Positions 1 through 9,212 of a stretch of DNA of 64,000 nucleotides are shown piece by piece. Below the pieces are notes generated by a model. It made no database searches. It worked only from the letters and a program-made list of their open reading frames with translations, and was not told where the DNA came from. This DNA is from Thermococcus barophilus MP (GTDB lineage Archaea; Methanobacteriota_B; Thermococci; Thermococcales; Thermococcaceae). The stretch spans positions 310,001 through 374,000 of the forward strand of contig NC_014804.1 in the NCBI RefSeq assembly GCF_000151105.2, written 5' to 3'. The translations under genes and the position numbers were made by a program. The stretch's first letter is position 1; every line of letters begins with the position of its first letter.

Positions 1-1
1 A

Positions 2-121
2 GCATGTGGTGAAAAGACTAAAGTGGCACATCCTCCGAGGTTTTCACCTGAGGATCCGTATGGGGAGTACAGGAGAAAGCTCAAGAGGGAGCTTTTAGGT
101 ATTGGGAGGCGCTCAGAATGA
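2..121 (+). CDS. nop10: RNA-protein complex protein Nop10, C-terminal part (gene truncated by window start)
   Basis: Reading from base 2 gives 39 codons and a TGA. The residues start with an A-C-G-E-K-T-K stretch, then V-A-H-P-P-R-F-S-P-E-D-P-Y-G-E-Y-R-R and a basic tail. This is the second Cys pair of the small zinc ribbon plus the conserved C-terminal helix of archaeal Nop10, a core H/ACA RNP protein that binds Cbf5 in guide-directed rRNA pseudouridylation. The N-terminus and first zinc-ribbon half lie outside the window. The stop overlaps the ATG of the next gene (ATGA), so the two are translationally coupled; next to aIF2-alpha and a PAC2 protein is the usual place of nop10 in Thermococcales. 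Confidence 0.9.
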   Translation, partial: ACGEKTKVAHPPRFSPEDPYGEYRRKLKRELLGIGRRSE

Positions 122-912
122 AAGAAACCGTTGTAGTTGTGTATGAAAAACCCGAAATCTACGATCCAATCTTTATTGAAGGTCTGCCCGGAATAGGACT
201 GGTCGGAAAACTTGCAGCTGAGCATCTAATTCAGGAGCTCAATGCTAAAAAGTTTGCCGAGCTTTATTCACCCCACTTCATGCATCAGGTATTAATCAAG
301 AAAGATTCAACCGTTGATCTTATGAAAAACGAGTTCTACTACTGGAAGAGCCCAGATGAAGAGCACAGAGATTTAATAATAATCACAGGAGACACTCAGG
401 TTCCTCCAACAGACAGCTATGGTCACTTTGAAGTGGTCGGCAAGATGCTTGACTTTGTTGAGCAGTTTGGCACAAGGGAGATAATAACAATGGGCGGCTA
501 TCAAGTCCCAGAGCTTCAGGGTGAGCCTAAGGTTTTGGCATCATTCACTGATTTAGAGACGAAGGAGAGATATAAGCAGATTCTTGGTGACATGGTGGTA
601 TTCAGAGAAGATGAAGGGGGAGCAATTGTCGGAGCGGCTGGACTTCTGCTTGGGATAGGGAAGCTTAGGGGAATGAGAGGGGCATGCTTCCTTGGCGAGA
701 GTCTTGGATACATAGTCGATGCTAAAGCAGCTAAGTCAGTGTTGACAGTTGTAGCAAAGGTTCTTAACCTCGAAATTGATATGACCGCACTTGAGGAGAG
801 GGCAAAAGAAACTGAAGAGATTCTTAGAAAAGTACAGGAAATGCAGAGGGCAATGTTTGAACAACAGCTGCCTCAGCCAAGTCATGAGGAGGAAGACAGG
901 GGGTATCTCTGA
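118..912 (+). CDS. PAC2-family protein (proteasome-assembly-chaperone-like)
   Basis: The 264-aa protein belongs to the PAC2 family (COG2047/COG1938 type). The N-terminal glycine-rich F-I-E-G-L-P-G-I-G-L-V-G segment and the later G-G-Y-Q-V-P and G-E-S-L-G-Y stretches are typical. Residues about 220-250 form a charged helix (probable coiled coil), followed by an acidic, flexible tail. Relatives in Pyrococcus (PbaA/PbaB) and eukaryotic Pac1/Pac2 bind 20S proteasomes through a C-terminal HbYX motif. Here the protein ends Gly-Tyr-Leu, so the Tyr is in the right place but the hydrophobic residue before it is Gly. Coupled to nop10 by ATGA. Family is firm; proteasome role is inference. Confidence 0.85.
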   Translation: MKETVVVVYEKPEIYDPIFIEGLPGIGLVGKLAAEHLIQELNAKKFAELYSPHFMHQVLIKKDSTVDLMKNEFYYWKSPDEEHRDLIIITGDTQVPPTDSYGHFEVVGKMLDFVEQFGTREIITMGGYQVPELQGEPKVLASFTDLETKERYKQILGDMVVFREDEGGAIVGAAGLLLGIGKLRGMRGACFLGESLGYIVDAKAAKSVLTVVAKVLNLEIDMTALEERAKETEEILRKVQEMQRAMFEQQLPQPSHEEEDRGYL

Positions 913-939
913 CTCTTATTCTCCTTTTTTGGTGGTTTT

Positions 940-2205
940 ATGCACGTAGATGCTGATTTGCACATACACTCCCGGTACTCAAAAGCAGTCTCAAAATTGA
1001 TGGTTTTTCCAGTTCTTGCTGAGTATGCCAAACTTAAAGGACTTAACGTTGTTGGCACGGGGGATATTCTGAATCATAGATGGGAAGAGGAGCTTTTAAA
1101 ACATGCAGAAAAAGTTGATGAAGGTACATATGAGATTAAAGGTGTTAGATTTCTCCTCACCGCCGAAGTTGAAGACAGCAGAAGGGTTCACCATGTCTTA
1201 ATTTTCCCAAGCATTGATGCGGTTAGGGAGATGCGAGAGTGTTTGAGGAAGCATTCTAAAGACATAGACAGTGAGGGCAGACCTCACCTGAACTTAAGGG
1301 GAGCAGAAATAGCGGATCTGGCTAATGAATTCGATGTTCTGATTGGCCCGGCGCATGCATTCACCCCGTGGACAGCTTTGTATAAGGAATATGACAGCCT
1401 AAAAGAATGTTATGAAAATGCTGAGGTACATTTCCTTGAGCTCGGGCTTTCAGCTGATTCACAAATGGCAGACATGATAAAAGCCCACCATAGGCTAACC
1501 TATCTATCAAATTCAGATGCTCACTCTCCCCAGCCCCACCGCTTGGGAAGGGAGTTTAACCGTTTTGAGGTTAAAGATGCAACTTTTGAAGAAATTAGGA
1601 AGGCGATTCTAAAAAGAGGCGGAAGAAAAATAATTCTCAATGCGGGCTTAGATCCAAGATTGGGTAAGTATCACTTAACTGCCTGTTCCAAATGTTATGC
1701 AAAATATAAACTTGAGGATGCCAAAAGGCTAAACTGGAAATGCGAGCGCTGTGGAGGAGCTATAAAAAAGGGCGTGAGGGATAGGATTTTAGAGCTTGCT
1801 GATACAAGGGGGAGACCAAAAGATAGGCCTCCCTACCTTCATCTTGCCCCTTTAGCAGAGATAATCTCAATGGTGACTGGGAAGGGTATTGAAACTAAGA
1901 GCGTAAAGGCAGTTTGGGAAAGGCTTTTGAGGGAATTTGGCAGTGAGATTAAGGTTTTAGTTGATGTTCCAATTGAAAGTATAGCACAGCTTATTGGCGA
2001 AGACATAGCTAAAGCTATTTGGGCTTTCCGCAATGAAAAGCTCATAATTATTCCGGGTGGTGGAGGTAAGTACGGCGAGATTAAGTTGCCCGATGAAATA
2101 AAAAGGGCAAAAATTCAGGATTTGAACAGCATTGAGATAAAACAAGAGGAAGTCTATTATAAGCCAAAGCAGGCTTCAATTCTGAGTTTTTTGAAAAAGA
2201 AATAG
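940..2205 (+). CDS. Endonuclease Q (EndoQ), PHP-domain DNA-repair nuclease
   Basis: The 421-aa protein starts with a PHP motif D-A-D-L-H-I-H-S-R-Y-S, followed by further PHP metal ligands (H-H-V-L, G-P-A-H-A-F, S-N-S-D-A-H-S). A CxxC...CxxC zinc finger (C-S-K-C, C-E-R-C) occurs around residues 247-273. Characterised homologues in Pyrococcus and Thermococcus nick DNA 5' of deoxyinosine, deoxyuridine and AP sites. The last 11 residues, Q-A-S-I-L-S-F-L-K-K-K, match a PIP box (Q-x-x-I-x-x-F-L), which fits recruitment by PCNA. GTGG-type SD precedes ATG 940. It lies 27 bp after the PAC2 gene in the same direction and converges on the membrane-protein gene. Confidence 0.92.
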   Translation: MHVDADLHIHSRYSKAVSKLMVFPVLAEYAKLKGLNVVGTGDILNHRWEEELLKHAEKVDEGTYEIKGVRFLLTAEVEDSRRVHHVLIFPSIDAVREMRECLRKHSKDIDSEGRPHLNLRGAEIADLANEFDVLIGPAHAFTPWTALYKEYDSLKECYENAEVHFLELGLSADSQMADMIKAHHRLTYLSNSDAHSPQPHRLGREFNRFEVKDATFEEIRKAILKRGGRKIILNAGLDPRLGKYHLTACSKCYAKYKLEDAKRLNWKCERCGGAIKKGVRDRILELADTRGRPKDRPPYLHLAPLAEIISMVTGKGIETKSVKAVWERLLREFGSEIKVLVDVPIESIAQLIGEDIAKAIWAFRNEKLIIIPGGGGKYGEIKLPDEIKRAKIQDLNSIEIKQEEVYYKPKQASILSFLKKK

Positions 2206-2207
2206 GA

Positions 2208-2813
2208 TCACAGGAAAAGAGGTTTTATCAAAACAGCAACTACTGGCACAGCTACATTGTCATCGATTACTTTTTGGTACTCGGCAAGCATTAAAATTAT
2301 GGACCATGCAATTTTCATTAGGAAATTCAACTGAGGCAGTATGAGAAAAGCGATGATAACTGCACTTACGATGTAGCCAACGCTCCCTATCCAGTGCTTT
2401 CTGAGCTTGACGTTAAAGCCATTCTTTTTGAAGTAGTAGAACCTTAGAACACCGGTTATTCCATCGCTTACTGCCATTACAAGCATTATTGCTGACGCAT
2501 AGTTAACATCCATGAAGAGAGCCATGGCTGAGAACATTATGCAGTAAAACACTTCCCCGTAGTTGTTTTTTATCTGGTACCATGAAAGCTCTTTGTTCAT
2601 GAGATGGGTAAGCAACTGTCCAAATGCAAAGAGCATAACCACTGCGGCAAGCTCCTTTCCAGTTACCAACCCTTCCCTAAAGAACAATATTGCAGGAACG
2701 CTGCTGAAGTGTATTATTTTTCTATTTATCCAGGCGTATTCCTCTCCAAGATACTTCGTAAATAGAATTGCCAGCACAGGGAACATGACACCAACTGCCA
2801 GATATTTCAGCAT
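2208..2813 (-). CDS. Dolichol/phytol/DAG-kinase-like polytopic membrane protein
   Basis: The 201-aa protein has about six or seven hydrophobic segments. It carries the N-R-K-x-x-H-F motif near residue 32, a V-S-D-G-x-x-G segment near 135 and a K-H-W-x-G-S-x-G motif near 160. These are the hallmarks of the SEC59/VTE5/DGK1 family of CTP-dependent polyprenol, phytol or diacylglycerol kinases, related to phosphatidate cytidylyltransferases. In an archaeon the likely substrate is a polyprenol or isoprenoid lipid, but this is inference. SD GGAGGG precedes ATG. A TATA-like element (TTATAAAC on the minus strand, around 2862-2869) lies about 50 bp upstream. Convergent with EndoQ, 2 bp apart. Confidence 0.75.
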   Translation of the reverse strand: MLKYLAVGVMFPVLAILFTKYLGEEYAWINRKIIHFSSVPAILFFREGLVTGKELAAVVMLFAFGQLLTHLMNKELSWYQIKNNYGEVFYCIMFSAMALFMDVNYASAIMLVMAVSDGITGVLRFYYFKKNGFNVKLRKHWIGSVGYIVSAVIIAFLILPQLNFLMKIAWSIILMLAEYQKVIDDNVAVPVVAVLIKPLFL

Positions 2814-2918
2814 CTTATTCCCTCCAGTATTTCTGAATTATTGGATATTTTTCAACAGCCGTTTATAAGTTTTCCGCATTCGCTGGAAGTTTCTTCGATA
2901 ATCGTCGGTAAAAGGTGT

Positions 2919-2943
2919 GGGCAATCCTAATAAACAATTGCCC
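2919..2943. promoter_or_regulatory. Inverted repeat upstream of thiL (candidate operator)
   Basis: GGGCAAT (2919-2925) and ATTGCCC (2937-2943) form a perfect 7-bp inverted repeat with an 11-nt spacer, 20 bp before the thiL ATG. The spacer contains TAATAAAC, which could itself be the thiL TATA region. The repeat could be a repressor site or an mRNA hairpin; no family is assigned. Confidence 0.4.
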
Positions 2944-2963
2944 GTCATATTTAGCTGAGGAGT

Positions 2964-3899
2964 ATGGAGCGGGAAATAATAAAAGTCTTTATGAGGCATT
3001 TCAAGCTTCAGGGAGATCTGCCGTTAGGAGATGATGCAGGAGCGGTAAAAATTGGCAGGGAATGGCTGGTTGCTACAAACGACATGCTTGTTAAAACAAC
3101 GGATGTACCAGAGATAATGACGCCAGAACAAGTTGGATTTAAAGCCGTGACAATGAACGTGAGTGACTTAGCCGCCATGGGCGCTAAACCAATGGGGTTT
3201 CTATTTTCCCTTGGCATTCCAAAGAATCCTGATATGAAATACTTGGAAGGAATTGCAAAAGGAATTGCAAGAGCATCTGAGTTCTATAAGATACCCATAA
3301 TAAGTGCTGACACAAATGAAGCCTGTGATTTGATAATCGATGGAATTGCACTGGGAAAAACAGAGAGACTTCTGCTTAGAAGCAATTCAAAACCTGGCGA
3401 TTTGGTTTGTGTCACTGGGGACGTTGGAAGAGCCTTAGCTGGACTTAAGGTATATTTTGGAAAGCTTGAGATTGAGGAAAGAATTCAAAAAGCCCTTTAC
3501 GAGAAGCTCCTCGAGCCAAATGCCAGGATTAATGAGGGAATTGCGCTAAGTAGATATGCCAATGCCACAATAGACATAAGCGACGGTATGAGCAAAGAGC
3601 TACACTTAATTGCGGAGATGAGCAATGTTAAGATTGTGATTGAGTCTGAAAAATTGCCAATTAGAGGAGAAGTTTTTGAAGTGGCTGAGATTTTGGGATT
3701 AGACCCAATTGAAATTGCTTTAGCGTCTGGAGAGGAGTTTGAACTCATCTTTACAATTCCTGAGGAGCACTTGAACAAGCTCAATTTTGATTTCACTGTG
3801 ATTGGAAAGGTTGAGAAGGGAGAAGGGGTTTATCTGAAGCGTGAAGATAAACTGGAAAAAATGCCGATTTTAGGGTGGGAGCATCTGACGAAATCTTAA
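2964..3899 (+). CDS. thiL: Thiamine-monophosphate kinase ThiL
   Basis: The 311-aa protein phosphorylates thiamine monophosphate to thiamine pyrophosphate with ATP. It has the PurM/ThiL superfamily layout: G-D-D-A-G-A near residue 22, the N-x-S-D-L-A-A-M-G-A-K-P motif near 66, G-D-V-G-R-A near 152 and D-I-S-D-G-M near 207. The length is normal. It sits alone between the membrane-protein gene (divergent) and the toxin-antitoxin pair. An SD-like GAGGAG lies only one or two bases before ATG 2964, which is unusually close; the next in-frame ATG would remove conserved residues, so 2964 is kept. Confidence 0.93.
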   Translation: MEREIIKVFMRHFKLQGDLPLGDDAGAVKIGREWLVATNDMLVKTTDVPEIMTPEQVGFKAVTMNVSDLAAMGAKPMGFLFSLGIPKNPDMKYLEGIAKGIARASEFYKIPIISADTNEACDLIIDGIALGKTERLLLRSNSKPGDLVCVTGDVGRALAGLKVYFGKLEIEERIQKALYEKLLEPNARINEGIALSRYANATIDISDGMSKELHLIAEMSNVKIVIESEKLPIRGEVFEVAEILGLDPIEIALASGEEFELIFTIPEEHLNKLNFDFTVIGKVEKGEGVYLKREDKLEKMPILGWEHLTKS

Positions 3900-3907
3900 A
3901 ACCCTAA

Positions 3908-4736
<829 letters not shown>

Positions 4737-4799
4737 GCATATTAAGCAACTCGACAAAACCCTAATAATTTTTTCTTGCCAAATTTTTTAGGATGTACC

Positions 4800-5280
4800 A
4801 TGAAAAGGATAAAGTTCAAAGTTCCACTCAATCAAGAAATGTTTGAAATGTTTAGGGGATTTCCTGAAGCCGTAGAGTGGGGTTACGGGGACACCTACTT
4901 CATACTCGACGATGAGGTCGTTAAAATAACGGAGGTAAAGTTCAGAGAAGATGTCAGTCCGGAAGAGATCATTGGAAGCCTTAGGAAACTCCATTATATA
5001 AAAAGAGCTCAAGATCATACCAAAGAACGACCACCACATAATTTACAGCAGGATTGACGTGAAAGGCACCCCTTTCCCAACGGAGCAGGTTGGTAAAATT
5101 CTCGGCCTTCAGAGGAAGGGGCTTGTGGTATTTGAGAAGGGAACTTTTGATGGGGATTCGATTGTTCTCTACGTTCTCTGTGAGGATTCTCTCCCAAGTG
5201 AAGTTATTTCCACCGTCAGGGAAGTGTACAGGGGGAGTATTTTTTCACTGGTTTTATTGTTTAAGAGGAAGATTCTCTAA
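4800..5280 (+). pseudogene. Decayed regulator-like gene (frameshift, C-terminus missing)
   Basis: From ATG 4800 one frame encodes about 70 residues (M-K-R-I-K-F-K-V-P-L...), ending in L-H-Y-I-K-R-A. From base 5011 the +1 frame continues with K-I-I-P-K-N-D-H-H-I-I-Y-S-R-I-D-V-K-G and on to a stop at 5278-5280. Joining them at about 5001-5011, next to an A5 run, gives a smooth protein of about 160 residues. It resembles the N-terminal part of archaeal bacterio-opsin-activator-like (HTH_10) regulators, but the C-terminal helix-turn-helix is absent. This may be a genuine pseudogene, or one frameshift could be an assembly error. The family assignment is tentative. Confidence 0.55.
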
Positions 5281-5342
5281 CCTTTTCTCTTTTTAACCAA
5301 AAGTTTAAACTATCATGAGCCCTATTCTCTTATGGTGAGAAT

Positions 5343-6389
5343 ATGAGAGAGGCAATGTATTGGGAGCCTTTGGAGAGTAATCGGGTGAGATGTCATTTAT
5401 GTCCACTGAACTGCATCATTGATGAAGGCAAGAGAGGTTCTTGTAGGGTGAGGGAGAACATAGGCGGGAGGCTTTATACATTAAACTATGGCATGATTTC
5501 TTCAATGGCTGCTGATCCTGTTGAGAAAAAGCCCCTCTTTCACTTTTATCCCGGTTCGTGCGCTTTTTCAATAGGTACAGTTGGATGCAACATGCACTGC
5601 AAGCACTGTCAGAACTGGGAAATAAGCCAAGCCGATGAGAGATTTCCCTATCTCCAAAATGCCACACCAGAAGGAATAGTAAGCTTGGCAAAACATTATG
5701 AATGTGAGAGCATAGCATACACCTATAATGAGCCGACAATATGGTACGAGTTCGTTCTTGATACGGCGAAGATTGCTAAAAAAGCCGGGCTGAACAATAT
5801 TCTGGTCACCAACGGCTACATAAATGAGGAGCCTTTCCGTGAATTGGCACCATATATAGATGCAATGAACATAGATATCAAAGCCTTTGATGACAAATTC
5901 TACATGAAAATAGCGAGTGTGCCAACTGGAGAGCCCAGCAGAAGAATAGCCAAAATAGCAAAAAAGGAATTTGGGATTCATGTTGAGCTGACTTATCTCA
6001 TAATTCCCACGCTTAATGACAAAGAGGATGAAATTCGAGCATTTGCAAGGTGGGTTGTTGAAGAGATTGGAGATGATACTCCTGTGCACTTCTCACGGTT
6101 TTTCCCTCACTATAAGCTTCTTAATTTGCCTCCCACTCCAATCAAAACAATTGAAATGGCATATAGGGTTGCAAAAGAAGAGGGACTTAAGTTTGTCTAT
6201 GTGGGCAACATACCGGGACATTTTGGAGAGCACACATACTGCCCAAAATGTGGAAAACCTTTAATAGTGAGATGGGGCTTTACAATTGAAGAGTACCACA
6301 TTAAGGATGGAAAATGTGAATACTGTGGTGAACCAATTCCAATAATTGGAGAATATAAGAAAAGACATTATAGGGGAATGTGGTGGTAA
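5343..6389 (+). CDS. amrS: AmmeMemoRadiSam-system radical SAM enzyme AmrS
   Basis: The 348-aa protein has an N-terminal Cys-rich segment (C17-x2-C20-x3-C24...C34) and the radical SAM motif C82-N-M-H-C86-K-H-C89. Next come a Y-N-E-P-T segment and the N-I-D-I-K-A-F motif. It ends in a C-terminal zinc ribbon (C-P-K-C-G ... C-E-Y-C-G). This is the radical SAM member of the AmmeMemoRadiSam trio, which shows similarity to pyruvate-formate-lyase activases; the reaction is not established. A TATA-like AAAAGTTTAAAC sits about 40 bp before the ATG. The last codons overlap the next ORF. Confidence 0.9.
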   Translation: MREAMYWEPLESNRVRCHLCPLNCIIDEGKRGSCRVRENIGGRLYTLNYGMISSMAADPVEKKPLFHFYPGSCAFSIGTVGCNMHCKHCQNWEISQADERFPYLQNATPEGIVSLAKHYECESIAYTYNEPTIWYEFVLDTAKIAKKAGLNNILVTNGYINEEPFRELAPYIDAMNIDIKAFDDKFYMKIASVPTGEPSRRIAKIAKKEFGIHVELTYLIIPTLNDKEDEIRAFARWVVEEIGDDTPVHFSRFFPHYKLLNLPPTPIKTIEMAYRVAKEEGLKFVYVGNIPGHFGEHTYCPKCGKPLIVRWGFTIEEYHIKDGKCEYCGEPIPIIGEYKKRHYRGMWW

Positions 6390-7219
6390 AATTGGCTGAT
6401 ATTGGTGTGATTTTTTATATTGAAGGGCTTGGAAACGACAGGAAAGCTTTAGAAAGAGCTATAGAACAAGTTGTTAAAGAGCTTAAGGAAGAAACTGCTA
6501 TAGACGTTAAACGGGTTAACACTGAGGATATCATAGAGAATCAAGAGGAGGATTTGCTCAGATATTCAGCAATGGTAGAAGTGGAGCTTGAGGGATCACT
6601 TAGAGATGTCGTGGATGCAACAATGAAATACTCCCCGGTTGTGGTTGAGGTGCTAAAACCCGGAAGATTGGAGATCACGGCCAAAGAACTGATGAAAATT
6701 TTGGGAGATGTGTCCCTGTTTATGGGGAAATTAATGGATCAGTTTGGGGGTTTGGCTGCCTATCCTCCACTTGACCAGCTCCCCAAACCGAAGATTGGCT
6801 ATACTGAGGATGAGATTGAAGAGTTTATAGTTGATGAGAGGAACATCAGGTATCAGTTTGTAATTGAAACTTATGGAAAAGATAAGGAGACAGTAGAAGA
6901 GACCATAATGAAGGCATTCTACCTTGAGGGATGCAAGATCAACAAGTTTGTTGTCCAAGTGCAGGAGGAAAGGGAAGACAAGGTTTATGCATTAGTGGCA
7001 GCTGAATTGCTATCTTCATTTGAAACCCTCATGCAGCTTACGGCAAAGTATGCCCCCGTTGCAATATCAATCCTTGAGCCGGAGATTATTGACGTGACAG
7101 CGTCAGAACTTCAAAATGTGCTGACGGATTTGGCTGGATTCGTACATGAGCTCGTCCATAGACCTTTGAAGAAGAGGCTTATTGAGCATGACACAATAAA
7201 GTTTGAAATTTCCAAATAA
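6380..7219 (+). CDS. Conserved Thermococcales-type protein of unknown function, tandem duplicated domain
   Basis: The 279-aa soluble acidic protein has no motif I recognise. It consists of two related halves. Residues about 20-117 (with T-M-K-Y-S-P-V-V-V-E-V-L-K-P and I-T-A-K-E-L-M-K-I-L-G-D) match residues about 165-262 (with T-A-K-Y-A-P-V-A-I-S-I-L-E-P and V-T-A-S-E-L-Q-N-V-L-T-D). Start: GTG 6380 overlaps the end of amrS by 10 bp; a TTG at 6392 preceded by GGTGGT is an alternative. The overlap makes it an operon partner of amrS, but I infer no function. Confidence 0.8.
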   Translation: MVVKLADIGVIFYIEGLGNDRKALERAIEQVVKELKEETAIDVKRVNTEDIIENQEEDLLRYSAMVEVELEGSLRDVVDATMKYSPVVVEVLKPGRLEITAKELMKILGDVSLFMGKLMDQFGGLAAYPPLDQLPKPKIGYTEDEIEEFIVDERNIRYQFVIETYGKDKETVEETIMKAFYLEGCKINKFVVQVQEEREDKVYALVAAELLSSFETLMQLTAKYAPVAISILEPEIIDVTASELQNVLTDLAGFVHELVHRPLKKRLIEHDTIKFEISK

Positions 7220-7353
7220 CCCCAAGTTAGTGCCCCGTAATATAGACAGATATTATCGGCAAAAGGCGAAGGCATTGTAGGCATTTAGTAAAGCTTCTTT
7301 TAATTTTTACGGCAATTAGCGAGCTTATTTAATCGTTAGAAAGGGTCTGAAAG

Positions 7354-7443
7354 CGAAAAGTATATATACCCCAAGTTTATAGTTAGGTATTGACAACACA
7401 TTAGAAAACACTTTAGGGCTCTATGCCCAAAACTATGGAGGTG
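7354..7443 (+). promoter_or_regulatory. S-layer gene promoter, 5' leader hairpin and SD
   Basis: A BRE-like CGAAAAG (7354-7360) followed by TATATATA (7361-7368) is the best promoter in the window. A start near 7390 would give a leader of about 60 nt. Within it GGGC (7416-7419) and GCCC (7425-7428), flanked by TTT and AAA, can form a small hairpin. GGAGGTG (7437-7443) is a full-strength SD 7 nt before the ATG. This is consistent with very high expression. Confidence 0.75.
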
Positions 7444-7450
7444 TTGCGAA

Positions 7451-9169
7451 ATGAAAGTTAGAAAGATTGCGGCACTTGCAGTTGGTGCCGCAATGGTTGG
7501 AGCAACCATGGGCTTTGCAAGTGCTCAAGCGAACCTTCCAGGGAAGGACTTCTTCGTTAAGGACGGACAGCCAAATGTTAAAATCGTCGTTGGCAGCCAA
7601 GCTGCTGCAATGGACGTTGCAAGCGCAGCTGACATTGCCGTTGCATTAGGAAGCCTCCTCTACACTGAGAAGGAAGCAGAGGCAGCTGGTGTCAGTGTCG
7701 TTGTTAAGAAAGACCTTACTCCTGACTACACATACTACATCCCAGTTTTCAGCAACTACTATGAAGACACCGGTACTAACCCAAGTGCAACCGCATGGGA
7801 TCAGCTAACAGACAACTGGTGGAACGGAAGTGCCTACAACGGCTCCTACACAGACTGGACATCATGGACACCAAAGTTTGTTGACGAAGTTGAGAACATG
7901 GATGCAATAAACGGCGACTACCAAGTTGATTGGGACTTCACAATCAGCAACATTGAGCTCAGTGACCCAGAGCAAAACACAATCGTATATGTTCCAAGGA
8001 GCGCTGACCTGACAATCCCAGCAGGCGACTTCACAGTTCTGCTCAACTACACAATTGCAAACTGGACATACAGTGCAACTGAACCAGACAGCATTTGGGG
8101 CACCCTCAACCCATCAACAGTTTACGATGAGGTTCACGATGACGACAACCCAGGAGGATACACATTCTCAGGCTATATATATGATGGTGTTGGTGCAGGC
8201 GATACATTCACAGTACTTGGAAACACCTACTACATCTTGGATGTATTGGCAGATGGAATTAAGTACGGTCACGACCACGGACAGGTATGGTTCCACGTTG
8301 GTGACGTTAAGGAGTTTGACGGATACAAGATAAAAGCCGTTGACATCAGCGTCAGCCCAAGCAACAAGGCACTCTTTGAGATTACAGCCCCAGATGGGAG
8401 AAGCGACCTTGTTATTATAAGCACAGATGAGGGAGATGTTGACATCAGCACAAAGTCAGACAAGTTCAACCCAGGAGAAGTTGTCCTTAAGCTTGACGAC
8501 ACATTCGTTGGTATCGATGGCAACTTAATCGCACAGCTTGAAGTTAGAACAAACGTTGTCGAAGTCCACACCGGCGATGAGCTTGTTTCAGGATGGGTAG
8601 TCAACTTCACCATCGAGAACAACAAAGTTAAGTGGCTTACACTCACAAACGCCAACGATCTCTCAGGATCAACCCTTGACATCCTTGGTAAATACAAGAT
8701 GTACTATGAGGTTGACAGCCACACCTTGGAGACAGATGACACAACATACTACGCTGCAAAAGCATACATAGTGGTTAAGCCATCAGAACCAATCATTCAG
8801 ACCGAAGAGCTCAAAGTCGGCGACGAAGTAAGCGACACTGGATGGGTTGTTGACCAGATCAAGGGCGGCACATACACCGAAGTTACAGTTATGCACCCAA
8901 CAGAGCCAATCACATACCTTGACACTGAGATTGACCCAGAAAACATCGACAGCAACCTCATCCTTGTTGGTGGACCAGTTGCAAACGCCGTCACCAAGTA
9001 CCTTGTTGACAACGGCTACAGCACAGTTGACTGGTACAACAGTGCTGGTGACATCGAGTACATCGAGGACTACAACGGATTCGGAATCCTCATTGTTGCA
9101 GGTAAGGACAGGTACGCCACAAGAGAGGCAGCCAAGCAGCTCATGGAGTACCTTGCAAACCTTAGCTGA
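7451..9169 (+). CDS. S-layer protein
   Basis: The 572-aa secreted cell-surface protein forms the outer protein lattice. The signal peptide is residues 1-25 (K-V-R-K then a hydrophobic A/V/G core, ending A-S-A). The mature N-terminus has the Thermococcales S-layer pattern K-I-V-V-G-S-Q-A-A-A-M-D-V-A-S-A-A-D. The C-terminal domain has N-L-I-L-V-G-G-P-V-A-N and A-G-K-D-R-Y-A-T-R-E-A-A. The middle is rich in Asp, Thr, Tyr and Trp with many N-x-S/T sequons. The synonymous codon choice is visibly more C-ending than in neighbouring genes, as expected for a very highly expressed gene. Monocistronic promoter or short operon with the next gene. Confidence 0.93.
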   Translation: MKVRKIAALAVGAAMVGATMGFASAQANLPGKDFFVKDGQPNVKIVVGSQAAAMDVASAADIAVALGSLLYTEKEAEAAGVSVVVKKDLTPDYTYYIPVFSNYYEDTGTNPSATAWDQLTDNWWNGSAYNGSYTDWTSWTPKFVDEVENMDAINGDYQVDWDFTISNIELSDPEQNTIVYVPRSADLTIPAGDFTVLLNYTIANWTYSATEPDSIWGTLNPSTVYDEVHDDDNPGGYTFSGYIYDGVGAGDTFTVLGNTYYILDVLADGIKYGHDHGQVWFHVGDVKEFDGYKIKAVDISVSPSNKALFEITAPDGRSDLVIISTDEGDVDISTKSDKFNPGEVVLKLDDTFVGIDGNLIAQLEVRTNVVEVHTGDELVSGWVVNFTIENNKVKWLTLTNANDLSGSTLDILGKYKMYYEVDSHTLETDDTTYYAAKAYIVVKPSEPIIQTEELKVGDEVSDTGWVVDQIKGGTYTEVTVMHPTEPITYLDTEIDPENIDSNLILVGGPVANAVTKYLVDNGYSTVDWYNSAGDIEYIEDYNGFGILIVAGKDRYATREAAKQLMEYLANLS

Positions 9170-9212
9170 TTTCTTTTCTCTCTTTTAATTAACTTTTCTG
9201 GAGGTTTCTGGA

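Noticed and set aside
5568-6089. 173-aa minus-strand frame inside amrS
   Set aside because: amrS is certain from its Cys motifs; the antisense frame has no recognisable domain or SD.
7220-7353. Possible small RNA or gene before the S-layer promoter
   Set aside because: No SD-supported frame and only weak repeats were found; treated as plain spacer.
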